Shown here one piece after another: positions 1 to 8,975 of a stretch of 64,000 nt of DNA (within the stretch, counting starts at the first letter, position 1; every line of letters starts with the position of its first letter). This DNA comes from an uncultured SAR86 cluster bacterium. GTDB taxonomy: Bacteria; Pseudomonadota; Gammaproteobacteria; Magnimaribacterales; D2472. Position numbers and translations under genes: made by a program. The notes beneath the pieces are model-generated. The model saw nothing but the letters and a program-made list of their open reading frames with translations, was not told where the DNA came from and ran no database searches. The stretch is taken from NCBI GenBank assembly GCA_902593675.1, contig CACJJI010000002.1, positions 124,001 to 188,000 on the forward strand, given 5' to 3'.

Positions 1-409
1 CGACCAATTTGTGGTAGCTCATCGTGCCAATCATCCTATCTCTCAAGCATCAGACATTACGCTTGATGAATTACTTAAATTAAAATATATCAACATCTCC
101 AATAGAAAAAGAGGTGCCTCTGTTGTAGAGATGGAAATGCAAAAAATGCAGCTACAACCAGAAATTGCTCTTAGATCTCAGCATTATCAAGTGACTCCAG
201 AAATAGTTAGATCAACAGACCTATGCCTACTTTGCTCAGAGACTTTTGCAAAAAAACACGGACTAAGTTACCTAGAACTTCCATTTAATGTTCCCGCCCT
301 TGAGCAATACTTAATTTGGCATTCTAGTGACGATAATGATGGTTCTCACATTTGGATGAGAAATCTGATAATTGAATCCTTTGAAGAAGTTAGCGCGCTT
401 AAGTCTTAG
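1..409 (+). CDS. LysR-type regulator, C-terminal fragment (cut by window edge)
   Basis: The reading frame is open from base 2 and ends at 409, so this is the last ~135 residues of a protein that starts outside the window. The sequence resembles the second half of a LysR-type effector-binding domain: it opens with a VVAHRANHP stretch like the usual 'v.r..HPL' strand, has a middle segment on which serine or lineage residues would contact an inducer, and ends with the 'W..R..I' helix seen at the C-terminus of many LysR proteins. The DNA-binding helix-turn-helix is not in view. Its 3' end overlaps the convergent methyltransferase gene by 11 bases. The target genes are unknown. Confidence 0.65.
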   Translation, partial: DQFVVAHRANHPISQASDITLDELLKLKYINISNRKRGASVVEMEMQKMQLQPEIALRSQHYQVTPEIVRSTDLCLLCSETFAKKHGLSYLELPFNVPALEQYLIWHSSDDNDGSHIWMRNLIIESFEEVSALKS

Positions 410-1016
410 GAGCTTCACCATAATATAAAAAAGATGCTATTTTTGGCCCTTTTATATATTTCTTTTTTAAATCTTTAAATTTAAAGCCTCCTGCAAGAAT
501 GAGCTCTTCAATATTTCTGTTCAGATTGCAGCCACCAGCAATTTTTTTCCAAACAGGTGTAATTCTATGTTGCCATTTTTGAACATTAGGTTCAGACGAT
601 AGACCATGCTCCATAAAAAATAATGAACCTCCAGGTTTAAGCAATCGGCGAGCTTCTGCAAGAGCTTGCATGGGATCAGGAATGGTGCAAAGACTAAAGC
701 CAATAACCGCACTATCAAATGTTGAAGATTCCAAATCAATTGACTCAGCAGTTGTCTCAATGAAAGAAATTTTAGAGTCAAAATTTGAAGCCCTAGATTT
801 TGCAATTGCCACCGAGCTAACAGCCGGATCAACTCCAACAACCTCAGTTACCTTCTTAAAATCATAAAAATCAAAATTTAAACCTGATCCAATACCAATC
901 TCTAGAACTCTCCCATGGGCTCTAGGAATAATTTGTGCTCTCTTTTTTTGAAAGCCCTCCATGCCACAACAACAATCTAATAATTTTGGTAAGAAATATT
1001 TCTCATATAGAGTCAT
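399..1016 (-). CDS. Class I SAM-dependent methyltransferase
   Basis: A 205-residue soluble protein with a Rossmann-type methyltransferase fold. Motif I is VLEIGIGSGLNFDFY (about residues 37-51), an acidic VVGVDP follows at the end of strand 2, and motif IV-VI features (DSAVIGFSLCTIPDP, then RRLLKPGGSLFFMEHG) are in order. The last feature places it near the small lipid/thiol methyltransferases related to METTL7 and phosphatidylethanolamine methylases. The substrate cannot be read from the sequence. It is followed 2 bases upstream by the SDR gene on the same strand, so the two are probably co-transcribed. Confidence 0.75.
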   Translation of the reverse strand: MTLYEKYFLPKLLDCCCGMEGFQKKRAQIIPRAHGRVLEIGIGSGLNFDFYDFKKVTEVVGVDPAVSSVAIAKSRASNFDSKISFIETTAESIDLESSTFDSAVIGFSLCTIPDPMQALAEARRLLKPGGSLFFMEHGLSSEPNVQKWQHRITPVWKKIAGGCNLNRNIEELILAGGFKFKDLKKKYIKGPKIASFLYYGEAPKT

Positions 1017-1018
1017 AA

Positions 1019-1816
1019 TTAGCTCAAATCATGACCCGCTGTTCCAACCAAACCACCATCGGAAGGAATAGTGGCGCCAACTGTGTATGCGCCAGCTCTT
1101 GAGCAAAGGAATATTGCTAATCCAGCTATGTCCTCAGGAGAGCCAATTCTTTTTCGTGGATTCCTTGATTCTATAAATGAATAGTCATGATTGACAGCAG
1201 CTCCTAACATCATAGATTCATATGGGCCTGGTGCTATTGCATTAACTAAAATATTGTCACCAACAAGCCTTTTAGCCAAAATCCTTGTTAAGTGATGAAC
1301 TGCAGCCTTAGAGGTCCCATAGGCATAGGCTTCTATTACAGGAACATTCATTCCATCTACAGACCCAATGTTGATCACTCGAGATGGGTCTTCTAATGAT
1401 GAATTTACACTAAGCAATGGGGTAAGTTTTTGAGTTAGATAAAATATACTTTTTACATTTAAGTCCATTACCTTATCCCATCCCTTTTCTGAATACTCGG
1501 CATACGGCTCTCCCCATGAAGCACCAGCATTATTTATGAGAAAATCAATGTGCTCTTCTTTTGATTGAATGAATTCAACAAAGTCACTCATTCCATCCAT
1601 GGTGCTTAAGTCACAGGGAACGGGAATACACTCGCCCGAAAACTTATCTGATAATTCTTTAGCTTTTTCAATTAGAGCAGCTTCTTTTCTGGCTGTAATA
1701 TATACCTTGACGCCATTAGCCAAAAAGCCTGCAGCTATCATCTCGCCTATTCCTCTTGAGCCACCAGTTACTATTGCTACCTTTCCAGAGACATTAAAAA
1801 GTTCCTCGATTTTCAT
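1019..1816 (-). CDS. Short-chain dehydrogenase/reductase (RhlG-like)
   Basis: A 265-residue classical SDR. The NAD(P)-binding motif TGGSRGIG is at residues 17-24, NNAG at 95-98, the catalytic Ser at about 152 and YxxxK at Y166/K170. An Arg in the glycine motif (GSRG) suggests NADP(H) preference. The C-terminal half, with APGPYESMM and GATIPSDGG, resembles 3-oxoacyl reductases of the RhlG/FabG type. The substrate is probably a 3-keto or hydroxy acyl compound, which is an inference. It forms a two-gene unit with the methyltransferase downstream. Confidence 0.8.
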   Translation of the reverse strand: MKIEELFNVSGKVAIVTGGSRGIGEMIAAGFLANGVKVYITARKEAALIEKAKELSDKFSGECIPVPCDLSTMDGMSDFVEFIQSKEEHIDFLINNAGASWGEPYAEYSEKGWDKVMDLNVKSIFYLTQKLTPLLSVNSSLEDPSRVINIGSVDGMNVPVIEAYAYGTSKAAVHHLTRILAKRLVGDNILVNAIAPGPYESMMLGAAVNHDYSFIESRNPRKRIGSPEDIAGLAIFLCSRAGAYTVGATIPSDGGLVGTAGHDLS

Positions 1817-1899
1817 AATTATCCTTGCTTAATTTAACAAATGCTTATGTTCTCTTGAAATCATTATGAATTCAATAGCATTGCCTTTAGAATACTGTC

Positions 1900-2841
1900 A
1901 TGGAATTAACTTTAAATATTATTCTGCTAATAGCAGGAATCACAATTCTTGTTTGGGGAGCAAATAAATTTGTTGATCATGCGTCTGTCATAGCCAAACA
2001 TTTAGGTGTTGGAGATCTTGTGATTGGGCTTACGCTCATTGCAGCTGGAACCTCTGCTCCGGAGGTATTTGTTGGAATATCTGCAGTCTTAAATGGGAAT
2101 GAAGATATTGCTCTTGGAACAGCTATTGGTTCAAATATTTCAAATATTGCTCTAATTTTTGGTGTCTCTTGTCTTTACTTTAATGCGACCTCTAAAACCC
2201 ATTTGTGGAATTTAATGCCCTTTGCTTTAACTGTATTCTTACTTGGATTAACTTTGGCAGATGGAACAATCTCTTTTAGCGAGAGCATGGGTTTTGTGGG
2301 TTTGTTTATGTTATTTATGTACATCCTCATGAAAACAGATGGTGTTTCACATGATGAAAGCTCTGAAGTCTCTCAATTTACAAAAAGCTTATTTTTATCA
2401 ATGGTTGGTCTGGTTGGTTTAATAGCAGGAGCCAATATCTCCATTATCTATGCAGAGAGCACAGCTTTATTGTTGGGTATATCTGAGCTAATTATTGGTC
2501 TAACAATCATTGCTTTAGGAACAAGCTTACCTGAGTTAGCAGCTACAGTTGCTGCCCTTAAAAAAGGCAAACATCAAATGGTTGTTGGTAACATAATTGG
2601 GTCCAATGTTCTGAATTTAGTATTTGTTATTCCAATTATTGGATTTTTTGGGTCTGTTCAACTCAGCCCAATTGTCATGGAAAGAGATTTCAGCATCCTT
2701 GCAATTTTAAGCTTAGCTTTTATTTTATTGGCCATTTCATTGACCAAATTAAAATTTAAGAGAAGTTTGTATATGGGCGCTGGGATAATCTTAGTCAGTA
2801 GCTACCTTCTCTACATCGCTGTTCTTTCTGGGATTGTATAG
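1900..2841 (+). CDS. yrbG: Calcium/sodium antiporter, CaCA family (YrbG-like)
   Basis: A 313-residue inner-membrane protein with about ten hydrophobic segments and the two inverted alpha repeats that define the family. Each repeat carries an ion-binding motif: GLTLIAAGTSAPE in the first half and GLTIIALGTSLPE in the second, each with the Glu that binds Na+/Ca2+. Length matches E. coli YrbG (325 residues). It exchanges Na+ (or H+) for Ca2+ across the inner membrane. It is transcribed alone, and its last 51 bases overlap the convergent membrane-protein gene. Confidence 0.88.
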   Translation: MELTLNIILLIAGITILVWGANKFVDHASVIAKHLGVGDLVIGLTLIAAGTSAPEVFVGISAVLNGNEDIALGTAIGSNISNIALIFGVSCLYFNATSKTHLWNLMPFALTVFLLGLTLADGTISFSESMGFVGLFMLFMYILMKTDGVSHDESSEVSQFTKSLFLSMVGLVGLIAGANISIIYAESTALLLGISELIIGLTIIALGTSLPELAATVAALKKGKHQMVVGNIIGSNVLNLVFVIPIIGFFGSVQLSPIVMERDFSILAILSLAFILLAISLTKLKFKRSLYMGAGIILVSSYLLYIAVLSGIV

Positions 2842-3252
2842 ATATTTCATATACAAGAAAAAAAATAGCGAGAGGACAAAAGTAACCACTTCGAAAATAA
2901 AGAAGGTGTTATAAAAAGTAGGCGTTGATGGAATTAATGCAAAAAGATATCTGCCTAGAGCAATGCTAAAAGTTAAAAATGCAAGCAGTGATAATACATA
3001 TGTTGCTATGCCTCTGCTGAAAAGGCCCAGCAGGCATAACAGACCAATAATCATATTGATGCCGCCATACAAACCTGCCACCTCTGAATAACCTATCTCT
3101 CCTGAAACCTTTAAGCCCACAGCATCCATAAAAGAAGGAATTTCATAACTAAGCTCAAGCGCATCTTTCACAGGATCAATGATCGCCCATGCGCCTATGC
3201 CAAAATATAAAACTGCATAAGCCATCAGAAAAAGTCTAATAATCCAAATCAT
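2791..3252 (-). CDS. Small four-helix membrane protein, function unknown (DUF4345-like)
   Basis: A 153-residue protein with about four hydrophobic helices, including one near the N-terminus, one around 75-95 and a C-terminal one followed by a basic tail. The second half has the pattern GxYGGxNxxxGLL...GR seen in DUF4345-type proteins, to which I assign it only tentatively. It lies 8 bases after another small membrane protein gene on the same strand. Its 3' end runs 51 bases into yrbG, an unusually long convergent overlap. Confidence 0.6.
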   Translation of the reverse strand: MIWIIRLFLMAYAVLYFGIGAWAIIDPVKDALELSYEIPSFMDAVGLKVSGEIGYSEVAGLYGGINMIIGLLCLLGLFSRGIATYVLSLLAFLTFSIALGRYLFALIPSTPTFYNTFFIFEVVTFVLSLFFFLYMKYLYNPRKNSDVEKVATD

Positions 3253-3260
3253 TGTATTTC

Positions 3261-3674
3261 CTATAAAATTTCGTTTTTTCTCTTATTGTGACCTGATCTT
3301 GCAACAAAACAAATAAACAAGCTTATTAAGAACATTATAATAGGATCTTTGGACAAGGGCATAAATGTGATAAAGCCAATGATGTGGGTTAGCAAAAGCG
3401 AAACAGAGATTACGTAAATTGGCCAAAGAGGCGAAGTTGGGTTCTTACCGGAAAAATATCTAAAGATAAAATAATTTAATGTCAGGAAAAAAGCTGGAAG
3501 CAGCACTCTGGCTCTGTACTCATCCATTTGATCTTGATTAAATTCGGTGGCAAGAAAAGCAATTGGTAACTGATCATAAAAAAATAAAGCAATTATCGTT
3601 CTCATTGCAGTATACAAACCAACCAATATCAGTGAATATTTAATCAACTTATCCATCAACACATTAGAATACAC
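3261..3674 (-). CDS. Small membrane protein, function unknown
   Basis: A 137-residue protein with four predicted transmembrane segments (roughly 9-30, 57-72, 85-105 and 112-126) and a basic C-terminus (HNKRKNEIL). I do not recognise the family. It heads a two-gene minus-strand unit with the next small membrane protein and is divergent from the thioredoxin-like gene, with 42 bases between the starts. An alternative start at the MDKLIK methionine, 6 codons in, is possible. Confidence 0.5.
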   Translation of the reverse strand: MYSNVLMDKLIKYSLILVGLYTAMRTIIALFFYDQLPIAFLATEFNQDQMDEYRARVLLPAFFLTLNYFIFRYFSGKNPTSPLWPIYVISVSLLLTHIIGFITFMPLSKDPIIMFLISLFICFVARSGHNKRKNEIL

Positions 3675-3716
3675 TTAAATGAATAAAAATTTAAATATTT
3701 ACAAGGCGTAAAAAAC

Positions 3717-4157
3717 ATGAATAAAATTTTAGATTCAAATGATTGCCCTAGCTCACCTCATCCAGAGCCTTTTTCGGGGACTGCAGTTTCCCAAGAAGCA
3801 TTGGAAGAATTTATAAAAAAAACACTTTTCCAAAACAAGCAACCCATTGTTATATTTGGGGCTAATTGGTGCCCAGATGCGAGATTGTTGGAGGGAGTAA
3901 TTCGTCTACCTTCTGTAAAAAATTTCCTTGAAAGGAATGCAGATATTTTAAATATTGATGTGGGTCAGTATGAAATTAATACAGAGTTATTCAAATTTTT
4001 TGATGGAAATATTCAAGATGGAATTCCAAGAGTGTTTATCATGAATAGAATGGGTCAAAATATTAACCTTCACGCAAATGCAACCATGCGAAAGGCAAGA
4101 GAACTCTCAACTCAAGATATCTTTGACTACTTTCAAGAATTTGTTACTGAAGCTTAA
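3717..4157 (+). CDS. Thioredoxin-fold protein with a single active-site Cys (WCPDA)
   Basis: A 146-residue protein without a signal peptide. The thioredoxin signature is recognisable: a hydrophobic strand PIVIFGANWC, then PDA where thioredoxins have GPC, and the cis-proline GIPRVFIM about 60 residues later. The second Cys of CxxC is replaced by Ala, so it cannot form the usual intramolecular disulfide. It could act as a monothiol reductase, a peroxiredoxin- or glutaredoxin-like protein, or a binding protein. The stop codon abuts the stop of the convergent AMP nucleosidase gene with no spacer. Confidence 0.65.
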   Translation: MNKILDSNDCPSSPHPEPFSGTAVSQEALEEFIKKTLFQNKQPIVIFGANWCPDARLLEGVIRLPSVKNFLERNADILNIDVGQYEINTELFKFFDGNIQDGIPRVFIMNRMGQNINLHANATMRKARELSTQDIFDYFQEFVTEA

Positions 4158-4931
4158 TTAGTAACGAAAATGTTTGATCTTGTCTCTGCTATTTTTTAAA
4201 TCTGTCATAGCGTGAATGCCTATGTCTAGATGTTGTTTTGCCCATTTCGATGTAACAGCTTGATCAGATTTTTCTGTCTTCACTCCATCAGGTGTTACAG
4301 GAACATCAGAAACCAAAAGCAAGGCTCCTCTGGGGATTTCATTGTAATGACCAACAATAAAAATAGTGGCAACTTCCATATCAATACCAATGGCAGTTGT
4401 CTTTTTGAGTTTTTTCAAGAATGTTTTGTCATGCTCCCATACCCTTCTATTGGTGGTATAAATCACACCTGTTCGATAGTCTGTTCCAGCATCTAAAATT
4501 TTGTCAGAGACAAATTTATGTAATTTAAATGAAGGCAAGGCAGGCACCTCGGGGGGAAAGTAATCATTGGATGTACCGTCGCCTCTAATAGCTGCAATTG
4601 GCAAAATAAGATTTCCAATTTCAGATGAATCCTTTAATCCTCCGCATTTTCCTAGAAACAATACGCCTTTTGGTTTTCTTGCAACCAATAAGTCCATGAT
4701 AGTTGCAGCATTGGGTGAGCCTATACCAAAGTTAATAATACTAAGGCCGCCATCATTTGTGCATGAAGACATAGGTCTATTTTCACCTTGAATATTGCAT
4801 TGAAATCTATCAGCAAACTGCTCTACATAATCTTGAAAATTAGTAAGGAGAATGTAGTCACCAAAATCGTCTACAGGCATGCCTGTGTATCTTGGGAGCC
4901 AGTCTTTAGCTATATCATATTTATTATCCAT
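4158..4931 (-). CDS. AMP nucleosidase, short form (PNP/UDP phosphorylase superfamily)
   Basis: A 257-residue enzyme that hydrolyses AMP to adenine and ribose 5-phosphate. Nucleoside-phosphorylase features are present: NFGIGSPNAATIMDLL, the GKCGGL phosphate-site loop, the purine-site IGIDMEVATIF with the conserved Met-Glu, and LLLVSDVPVTPDGVKT near the end. The long N-terminal domain of E. coli Amn (about 480 residues) is absent, as in the short AMP nucleosidases known from Bacteroidetes. Other purine phosphorylases are possible but the GDGTSNDYFPPEVPA segment fits AMP nucleosidase. It is a single-gene unit. Confidence 0.8.
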   Translation of the reverse strand: MDNKYDIAKDWLPRYTGMPVDDFGDYILLTNFQDYVEQFADRFQCNIQGENRPMSSCTNDGGLSIINFGIGSPNAATIMDLLVARKPKGVLFLGKCGGLKDSSEIGNLILPIAAIRGDGTSNDYFPPEVPALPSFKLHKFVSDKILDAGTDYRTGVIYTTNRRVWEHDKTFLKKLKKTTAIGIDMEVATIFIVGHYNEIPRGALLLVSDVPVTPDGVKTEKSDQAVTSKWAKQHLDIGIHAMTDLKNSRDKIKHFRY

Positions 4932-4986
4932 GAACCATTATAGACCAACTAGGATAACCGGCTAAATTAAAAGGTTTTAGAAAATT

Positions 4987-6681
4987 TTAAGCGGATTTAA
5001 GCATGTTCCAATCCTCAAGAATCATGTCAGATGCTTTTTCTCCAATCATAATAGTTGGAGCATTGGTATTGCCACCAACAATTGTCGGCATAATTGATGC
5101 ATCTACCACTCGCAATCCTTGTATTTTGCGCACTTTAAGTCTGGTATCGACCACCGACATTTCATCATTCCCCATTTTGCACGTGCCTACAGGATGATAA
5201 ACAGTATCAGCTCCCTCACGCATGGCTTGTTCAATGTCAGCGTCATCATTTATATCAATGGGTCTTTGAGAGTGATTAGATATGTACTTACTAAATGGTT
5301 CGCTGCCAAGAACTTTCATCATTATTTTATATCCATCAATCATATCTTTCATATCATCGGGATGACTCAAAAATTTTGGATCGATCAAAGGATCCGCAAA
5401 TGGATCAGCAGATGCAAGAGTGACCTCGCCATGAGATTTAGGTCTTAACAAGCATGAATGACAGCTCATTCCTGTTCCCCAAAGAAGCGTTCTGCCATGA
5501 TCAACAATCATTGCCGGCGCATAATGAAATTGAATGTTTGGTATTTCTAAATCGTCGTTTGTTTTAACAAAAGCTCCGGCCTCTGCAATGGTAGAGGTAA
5601 ACAGACCAGTTTTTGTAAAAAGATATTTTAAGATCTCATAGGGATATTTAAAGAATATATTTTTTAAACTGAAACCTATCAATTTCATTGAGTTGTACTT
5701 ATGGACGGTTATGTAATCAATGTGATCTTGAAGATTTTTTCCAACACCGGGAAGATCTACAAGGTGATCAATACCATGTCTGGTAATTTCATTAGCTGGC
5801 CCTACTCCTGACCTTAAAAGTATTTGAGGAGATCCAAATGCTCCTGATGAGAGGATCACTTCCTTTGAAGCGTTTAATGTAAAAGAATTATTATTACTGC
5901 CAATACATTCAACGCCTTTTGCATGACTTCCGTCAATCAAAATTCTGTTTACTTGAGTGTCGGTCATTACTGTTAGATTATTTCTATCAAGGACTGGAAC
6001 CAGGTATGCTTTAGCTGCGCTGCACCGTTTGCCATTAATTTGAGTTGTTTGATAATAACCGAAGCCCTCTTGCTCGGCGCCGTTGAAGTCATCATTGAAG
6101 TTAAATAAATTCGACCCAGCCTCAACGAAAGATTTACATGACTCAGGCTGATGAGCAATGTTGCAAACGTTTAATGGGCCATTTTGACCATGATATTCAT
6201 TGTTATGAATCTCATTGTGCTCTGCTTTTTTAAAATACGGTAATACTTCATCATATGACCATCCCTCATTGCCAAGCTCAGACCAATGATCATAATCCCA
6301 ACGATGACCTCTCACATATAACATTGCATTAATTGAGCTTGAACCGCCTAATGTTTTGCCTCGAGGCTGAAAACCCTTCCTATGTTCTTGAGTTTCACTA
6401 GGCATTTTATGAGTGCCGCCGGCAGAATCTACTACCACTGATTCTGGTTCAGTTACTGTAACTTTTTCAAATCCTTTTTGTGGAACCGTGTCATAGGACC
6501 AACTATACTTGCTTTGCGTCATCCCAAAAGCAAAGCCAATAGGCACATGTAATCTTGGATCACTATCCTTTGAACCAGCCTCAATTAAGCATACTGATGT
6601 ATTTGGATCTTTGCTAAGCCTGTTAGCTAGGACACAACCGGCCGAACCAGCACCCAAAATAATAAAATCAAATTCTTTCAT
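4987..6681 (-). CDS. GMC-family FAD oxidoreductase (choline/alcohol dehydrogenase-like)
   Basis: A 564-residue flavoprotein. The FAD-binding motif GAGSAGCVLANRL is at the N-terminus, the GMC signature with GGSSSINAMLYVRGH lies at about 113-127, and the C-terminal half has the catalytic-site VYHPVGTCKMG and the closing NTNAPTIMIGEKA. A segment at about 75-105 (acidic, then HKMPSETQEHRKGF) is longer than in BetA. GMC enzymes oxidise primary alcohols to aldehydes. Choline itself is not assured, because family members act on many alcohols. It is followed 26 bases downstream of the PQQ dehydrogenase stop, so both alcohol-oxidising genes are likely on one transcript. Confidence 0.85.
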   Translation of the reverse strand: MKEFDFIILGAGSAGCVLANRLSKDPNTSVCLIEAGSKDSDPRLHVPIGFAFGMTQSKYSWSYDTVPQKGFEKVTVTEPESVVVDSAGGTHKMPSETQEHRKGFQPRGKTLGGSSSINAMLYVRGHRWDYDHWSELGNEGWSYDEVLPYFKKAEHNEIHNNEYHGQNGPLNVCNIAHQPESCKSFVEAGSNLFNFNDDFNGAEQEGFGYYQTTQINGKRCSAAKAYLVPVLDRNNLTVMTDTQVNRILIDGSHAKGVECIGSNNNSFTLNASKEVILSSGAFGSPQILLRSGVGPANEITRHGIDHLVDLPGVGKNLQDHIDYITVHKYNSMKLIGFSLKNIFFKYPYEILKYLFTKTGLFTSTIAEAGAFVKTNDDLEIPNIQFHYAPAMIVDHGRTLLWGTGMSCHSCLLRPKSHGEVTLASADPFADPLIDPKFLSHPDDMKDMIDGYKIMMKVLGSEPFSKYISNHSQRPIDINDDADIEQAMREGADTVYHPVGTCKMGNDEMSVVDTRLKVRKIQGLRVVDASIMPTIVGGNTNAPTIMIGEKASDMILEDWNMLKSA

Positions 6682-6707
6682 CTATACACTTGTTCCTTAA
6701 AAATATT

Positions 6708-8786
6708 TTATTCTTCTGCTGCAGTGGCTAAGCCAGTTAAAACAGTTTGATGTTTGATGTATTCATGAATTTGCTGAGCTTGCTCTAGGTTTAGCACGTC
6801 CTTAAATGAAGCCATGCCGCTTCCATGAATTCCACCCAAGACACTCCCTAAAAAAGAAGCATGGCCTTGAGCATCCAACATCCTTAAGTCAGGTAATACT
6901 CCCCCGCCAATTACACCTGCCCCATGGCAAAATTGACAATGCTCATGGTACTCATACTCACCTCTTGCAATTACCAAAGCATCTGAATTTAATTCAAAAA
7001 TGGTAGGATTTAATTCAGCTATTGTTGCAACTGGCTCCTCAAGTTGAGTGCCGCCGATTTCAAAAATCATCATTCTGCCATCTCTAGACGGGTTTTCGTT
7101 TGGTGATTCTAGTCCGCCAGTAAGTGCGTAGGCACCACCATAGCCAACTTGGACTGCAATGTATTGCTTACCTTCAATCTTATAGGTTATTGGAGGTGCT
7201 ACGATTCCTTGCCCAGTATCAACGCTCCAAAGCAGATCGCCAGAATCTGCTGCATAGGCTACAAACCTACCATCTGATGTTCCTTGAAAAACTAAATTTC
7301 CATCAGTTGAAAGAACACCTCCACTCCAGGGTCTTTTATATTGAGCGCGCCAAACTTCTTTTTGCTCTTTTGGATCCCAAGCAAGCAAATAGCCAACCGT
7401 CGCTGAATCAACCATAGCCAGCTCATCCGGATCTTTTGGAAGATAGCTCATTTCTATCTGATTACCTAAATTCCAAGTGCGTGGATTGTATTCAAATTTA
7501 TTATCTGTCGAGTAGATAAATATTGTCTCTTGGGCTGGAATATATACCAATCCAGTTTGAGGGCTATAGGACATCGGATGCCAATTATGACCGCCTAAGG
7601 GTCCAGGCGTTGTGAGCGCTGGTTGTAATTCATGATTGGTCTCCTTAATCTCTACAGGTCTTCCAGTTTCTGGGTCTACATGAGACGCCCAATTTGTAGG
7701 TACAAAATTATTTGCTGAAATAAACTCGCCAGATGTTCTATCGATTACATAGAAAAAACCATTTTTTGGAGCCTGCATAATGACTTTTCTTTGCTCGCCA
7801 TTGATCTCCATATCGGCAAGGATCATGTGTTGAGTGGCAGTATAATCCCAGGTATCCCCTGGAGTAGTTTGATAGTGCCAAACGTATTCCCCATTATCTG
7901 GATTAATTGCAACAATAGATGAAAGATATAAATTATCGCCGCCACCAGGACTTCGAACATACCTATTCCAGGGAGAACCATTCCCAGTACCTATATAGAG
8001 AAGATTTAATTCTGGATCATATGCCATAGAATCCCACACTGTTCCTCCGCCACCAATTTCCCACCATTTTCCTCCAGACCATGTTTCAGCAGCTTTAGCT
8101 AAGGCCTCTGATTCAAAAGGCTCATCAGGATTGCCGGGAACAGTAAAAAATCTCCATAACATAGAGCCATCTTGGACATCATAAGCAGAAATATAACCTC
8201 TGACTCCAAACTCTCCGCCACCATTTCCAATAATTATTTTCCCATCTATGATTCTTGGCGCGCCTGTAATTGTGTAGGGTTTTGATTTATCAATTGTCAA
8301 AACATCCCAGTTCACCTCTCCAGATTTTTTATCAAGAGAAATTAACCGGCCATCGATGGTTGCAAAAACCACATGATCACCCCAAACAGCGACCCCTCTA
8401 TTAACCACATCGCAACAAGCATTTCTTGCCCAAGCTTTATCAGCCTCAGGGTCAAACGACCAAATTTCTTCCCCAGTCTTTGCATCCAAAGCAAAAACGA
8501 TGCTCCATGGAGCTGTTATAAACATCATGCCATCAACTACAATAGGAGTAGTTTCATGCCCTCTATTAGTGCCTGTTTCGAACGACCATGACAATCCAAG
8601 GTCACCAACATTTGTATCATTGATATCTTTTAGTGGACTAAATCTTGACTCATCATAAGTCCTTCCATGCAACAACCATGACTCACTTTCTGAGTCTGCA
8701 TTTAATGCTCGCAAAGAGTATGAATCTGACTCTGAACAAGAAATCACAAAGATCAGCGAAAGAAGTGATAGAGCTAATTTTTTCAT
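6708..8786 (-). CDS. PQQ-dependent quinohemoprotein dehydrogenase, lipoprotein
   Basis: A 692-residue periplasmic dehydrogenase. I start it at 8786 (MKKLALSLLS) because this gives a lipoprotein signal with lipobox FVIS-C17. The longer frame would read through the tRNA. The eight-bladed propeller is visible, with the vicinal Cys124-Cys125 disulfide (NACCD), PQQ-contacting E78, and WDYTA with the catalytic-base Asp. A cytochrome c domain closes the protein: C617-x2-C620-H621 with M658 as probable sixth ligand. Such enzymes oxidise alcohols or aldehydes and pass electrons through heme c to the respiratory chain. The gene begins 39 bases after tRNA-Leu and precedes a GMC dehydrogenase. Confidence 0.9.
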   Translation of the reverse strand: MKKLALSLLSLIFVISCSESDSYSLRALNADSESESWLLHGRTYDESRFSPLKDINDTNVGDLGLSWSFETGTNRGHETTPIVVDGMMFITAPWSIVFALDAKTGEEIWSFDPEADKAWARNACCDVVNRGVAVWGDHVVFATIDGRLISLDKKSGEVNWDVLTIDKSKPYTITGAPRIIDGKIIIGNGGGEFGVRGYISAYDVQDGSMLWRFFTVPGNPDEPFESEALAKAAETWSGGKWWEIGGGGTVWDSMAYDPELNLLYIGTGNGSPWNRYVRSPGGGDNLYLSSIVAINPDNGEYVWHYQTTPGDTWDYTATQHMILADMEINGEQRKVIMQAPKNGFFYVIDRTSGEFISANNFVPTNWASHVDPETGRPVEIKETNHELQPALTTPGPLGGHNWHPMSYSPQTGLVYIPAQETIFIYSTDNKFEYNPRTWNLGNQIEMSYLPKDPDELAMVDSATVGYLLAWDPKEQKEVWRAQYKRPWSGGVLSTDGNLVFQGTSDGRFVAYAADSGDLLWSVDTGQGIVAPPITYKIEGKQYIAVQVGYGGAYALTGGLESPNENPSRDGRMMIFEIGGTQLEEPVATIAELNPTIFELNSDALVIARGEYEYHEHCQFCHGAGVIGGGVLPDLRMLDAQGHASFLGSVLGGIHGSGMASFKDVLNLEQAQQIHEYIKHQTVLTGLATAAEE

Positions 8787-8825
8787 AGAAACAATATACC
8801 AAAGCATAGGTAAATGTACATCAGT

Positions 8826-8910
8826 TGGTAGGGATGGAGGGAGTCGAACCCCCACACCTTTCGGCACTTGGTTCTAAGCCAAGCGTGTCTACCAGTTCCA
8901 CCACATCCCC
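8826..8910 (-). tRNA. tRNA-Leu (anticodon UAG)
   Basis: An 85-base cloverleaf. The acceptor GGGGATG pairs with CATCCCT (one G-T), followed by discriminator A and an encoded CCA. The D-arm has TGG-TAGACAC, the anticodon stem is CTTGG/CCAAG with loop CTTAGAA (anticodon TAG), a long class II variable arm follows, and the T-loop is GTTCGACTC. These are leucine tRNA features. The PQQ dehydrogenase starts 39 bases downstream on the same strand. Confidence 0.96.
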
Positions 8911-8923
8911 AGAAAGAAAAAGA

Positions 8924-8951
8924 ATTATATTACAGAATTAGTAAATGTTAA
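8924..8951 (-). promoter_or_regulatory. Sigma-70 promoter for tRNA-Leu
   Basis: On the minus strand a perfect -10 TATAAT (8929-8924) is preceded at 16 bases by TTAACA (8951-8946), five of six matches to the -35 consensus. The predicted start is about 6-8 bases before the tRNA 5' end. With no obvious terminator after the tRNA, this promoter may also serve the PQQ and GMC dehydrogenase genes. Confidence 0.6.
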
Positions 8952-8975
8952 GAAGTTTTGAATAATCAATGAAAA

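Noticed and set aside
521-841. Leu-rich open frame inside the methyltransferase gene
   Set aside because: It is an out-of-frame shadow of a well-supported gene.
8787-8867. N-terminal extension of the PQQ dehydrogenase frame
   Set aside because: It overlaps tRNA-Leu, and the internal ATG at 8786 gives a clean lipoprotein signal.
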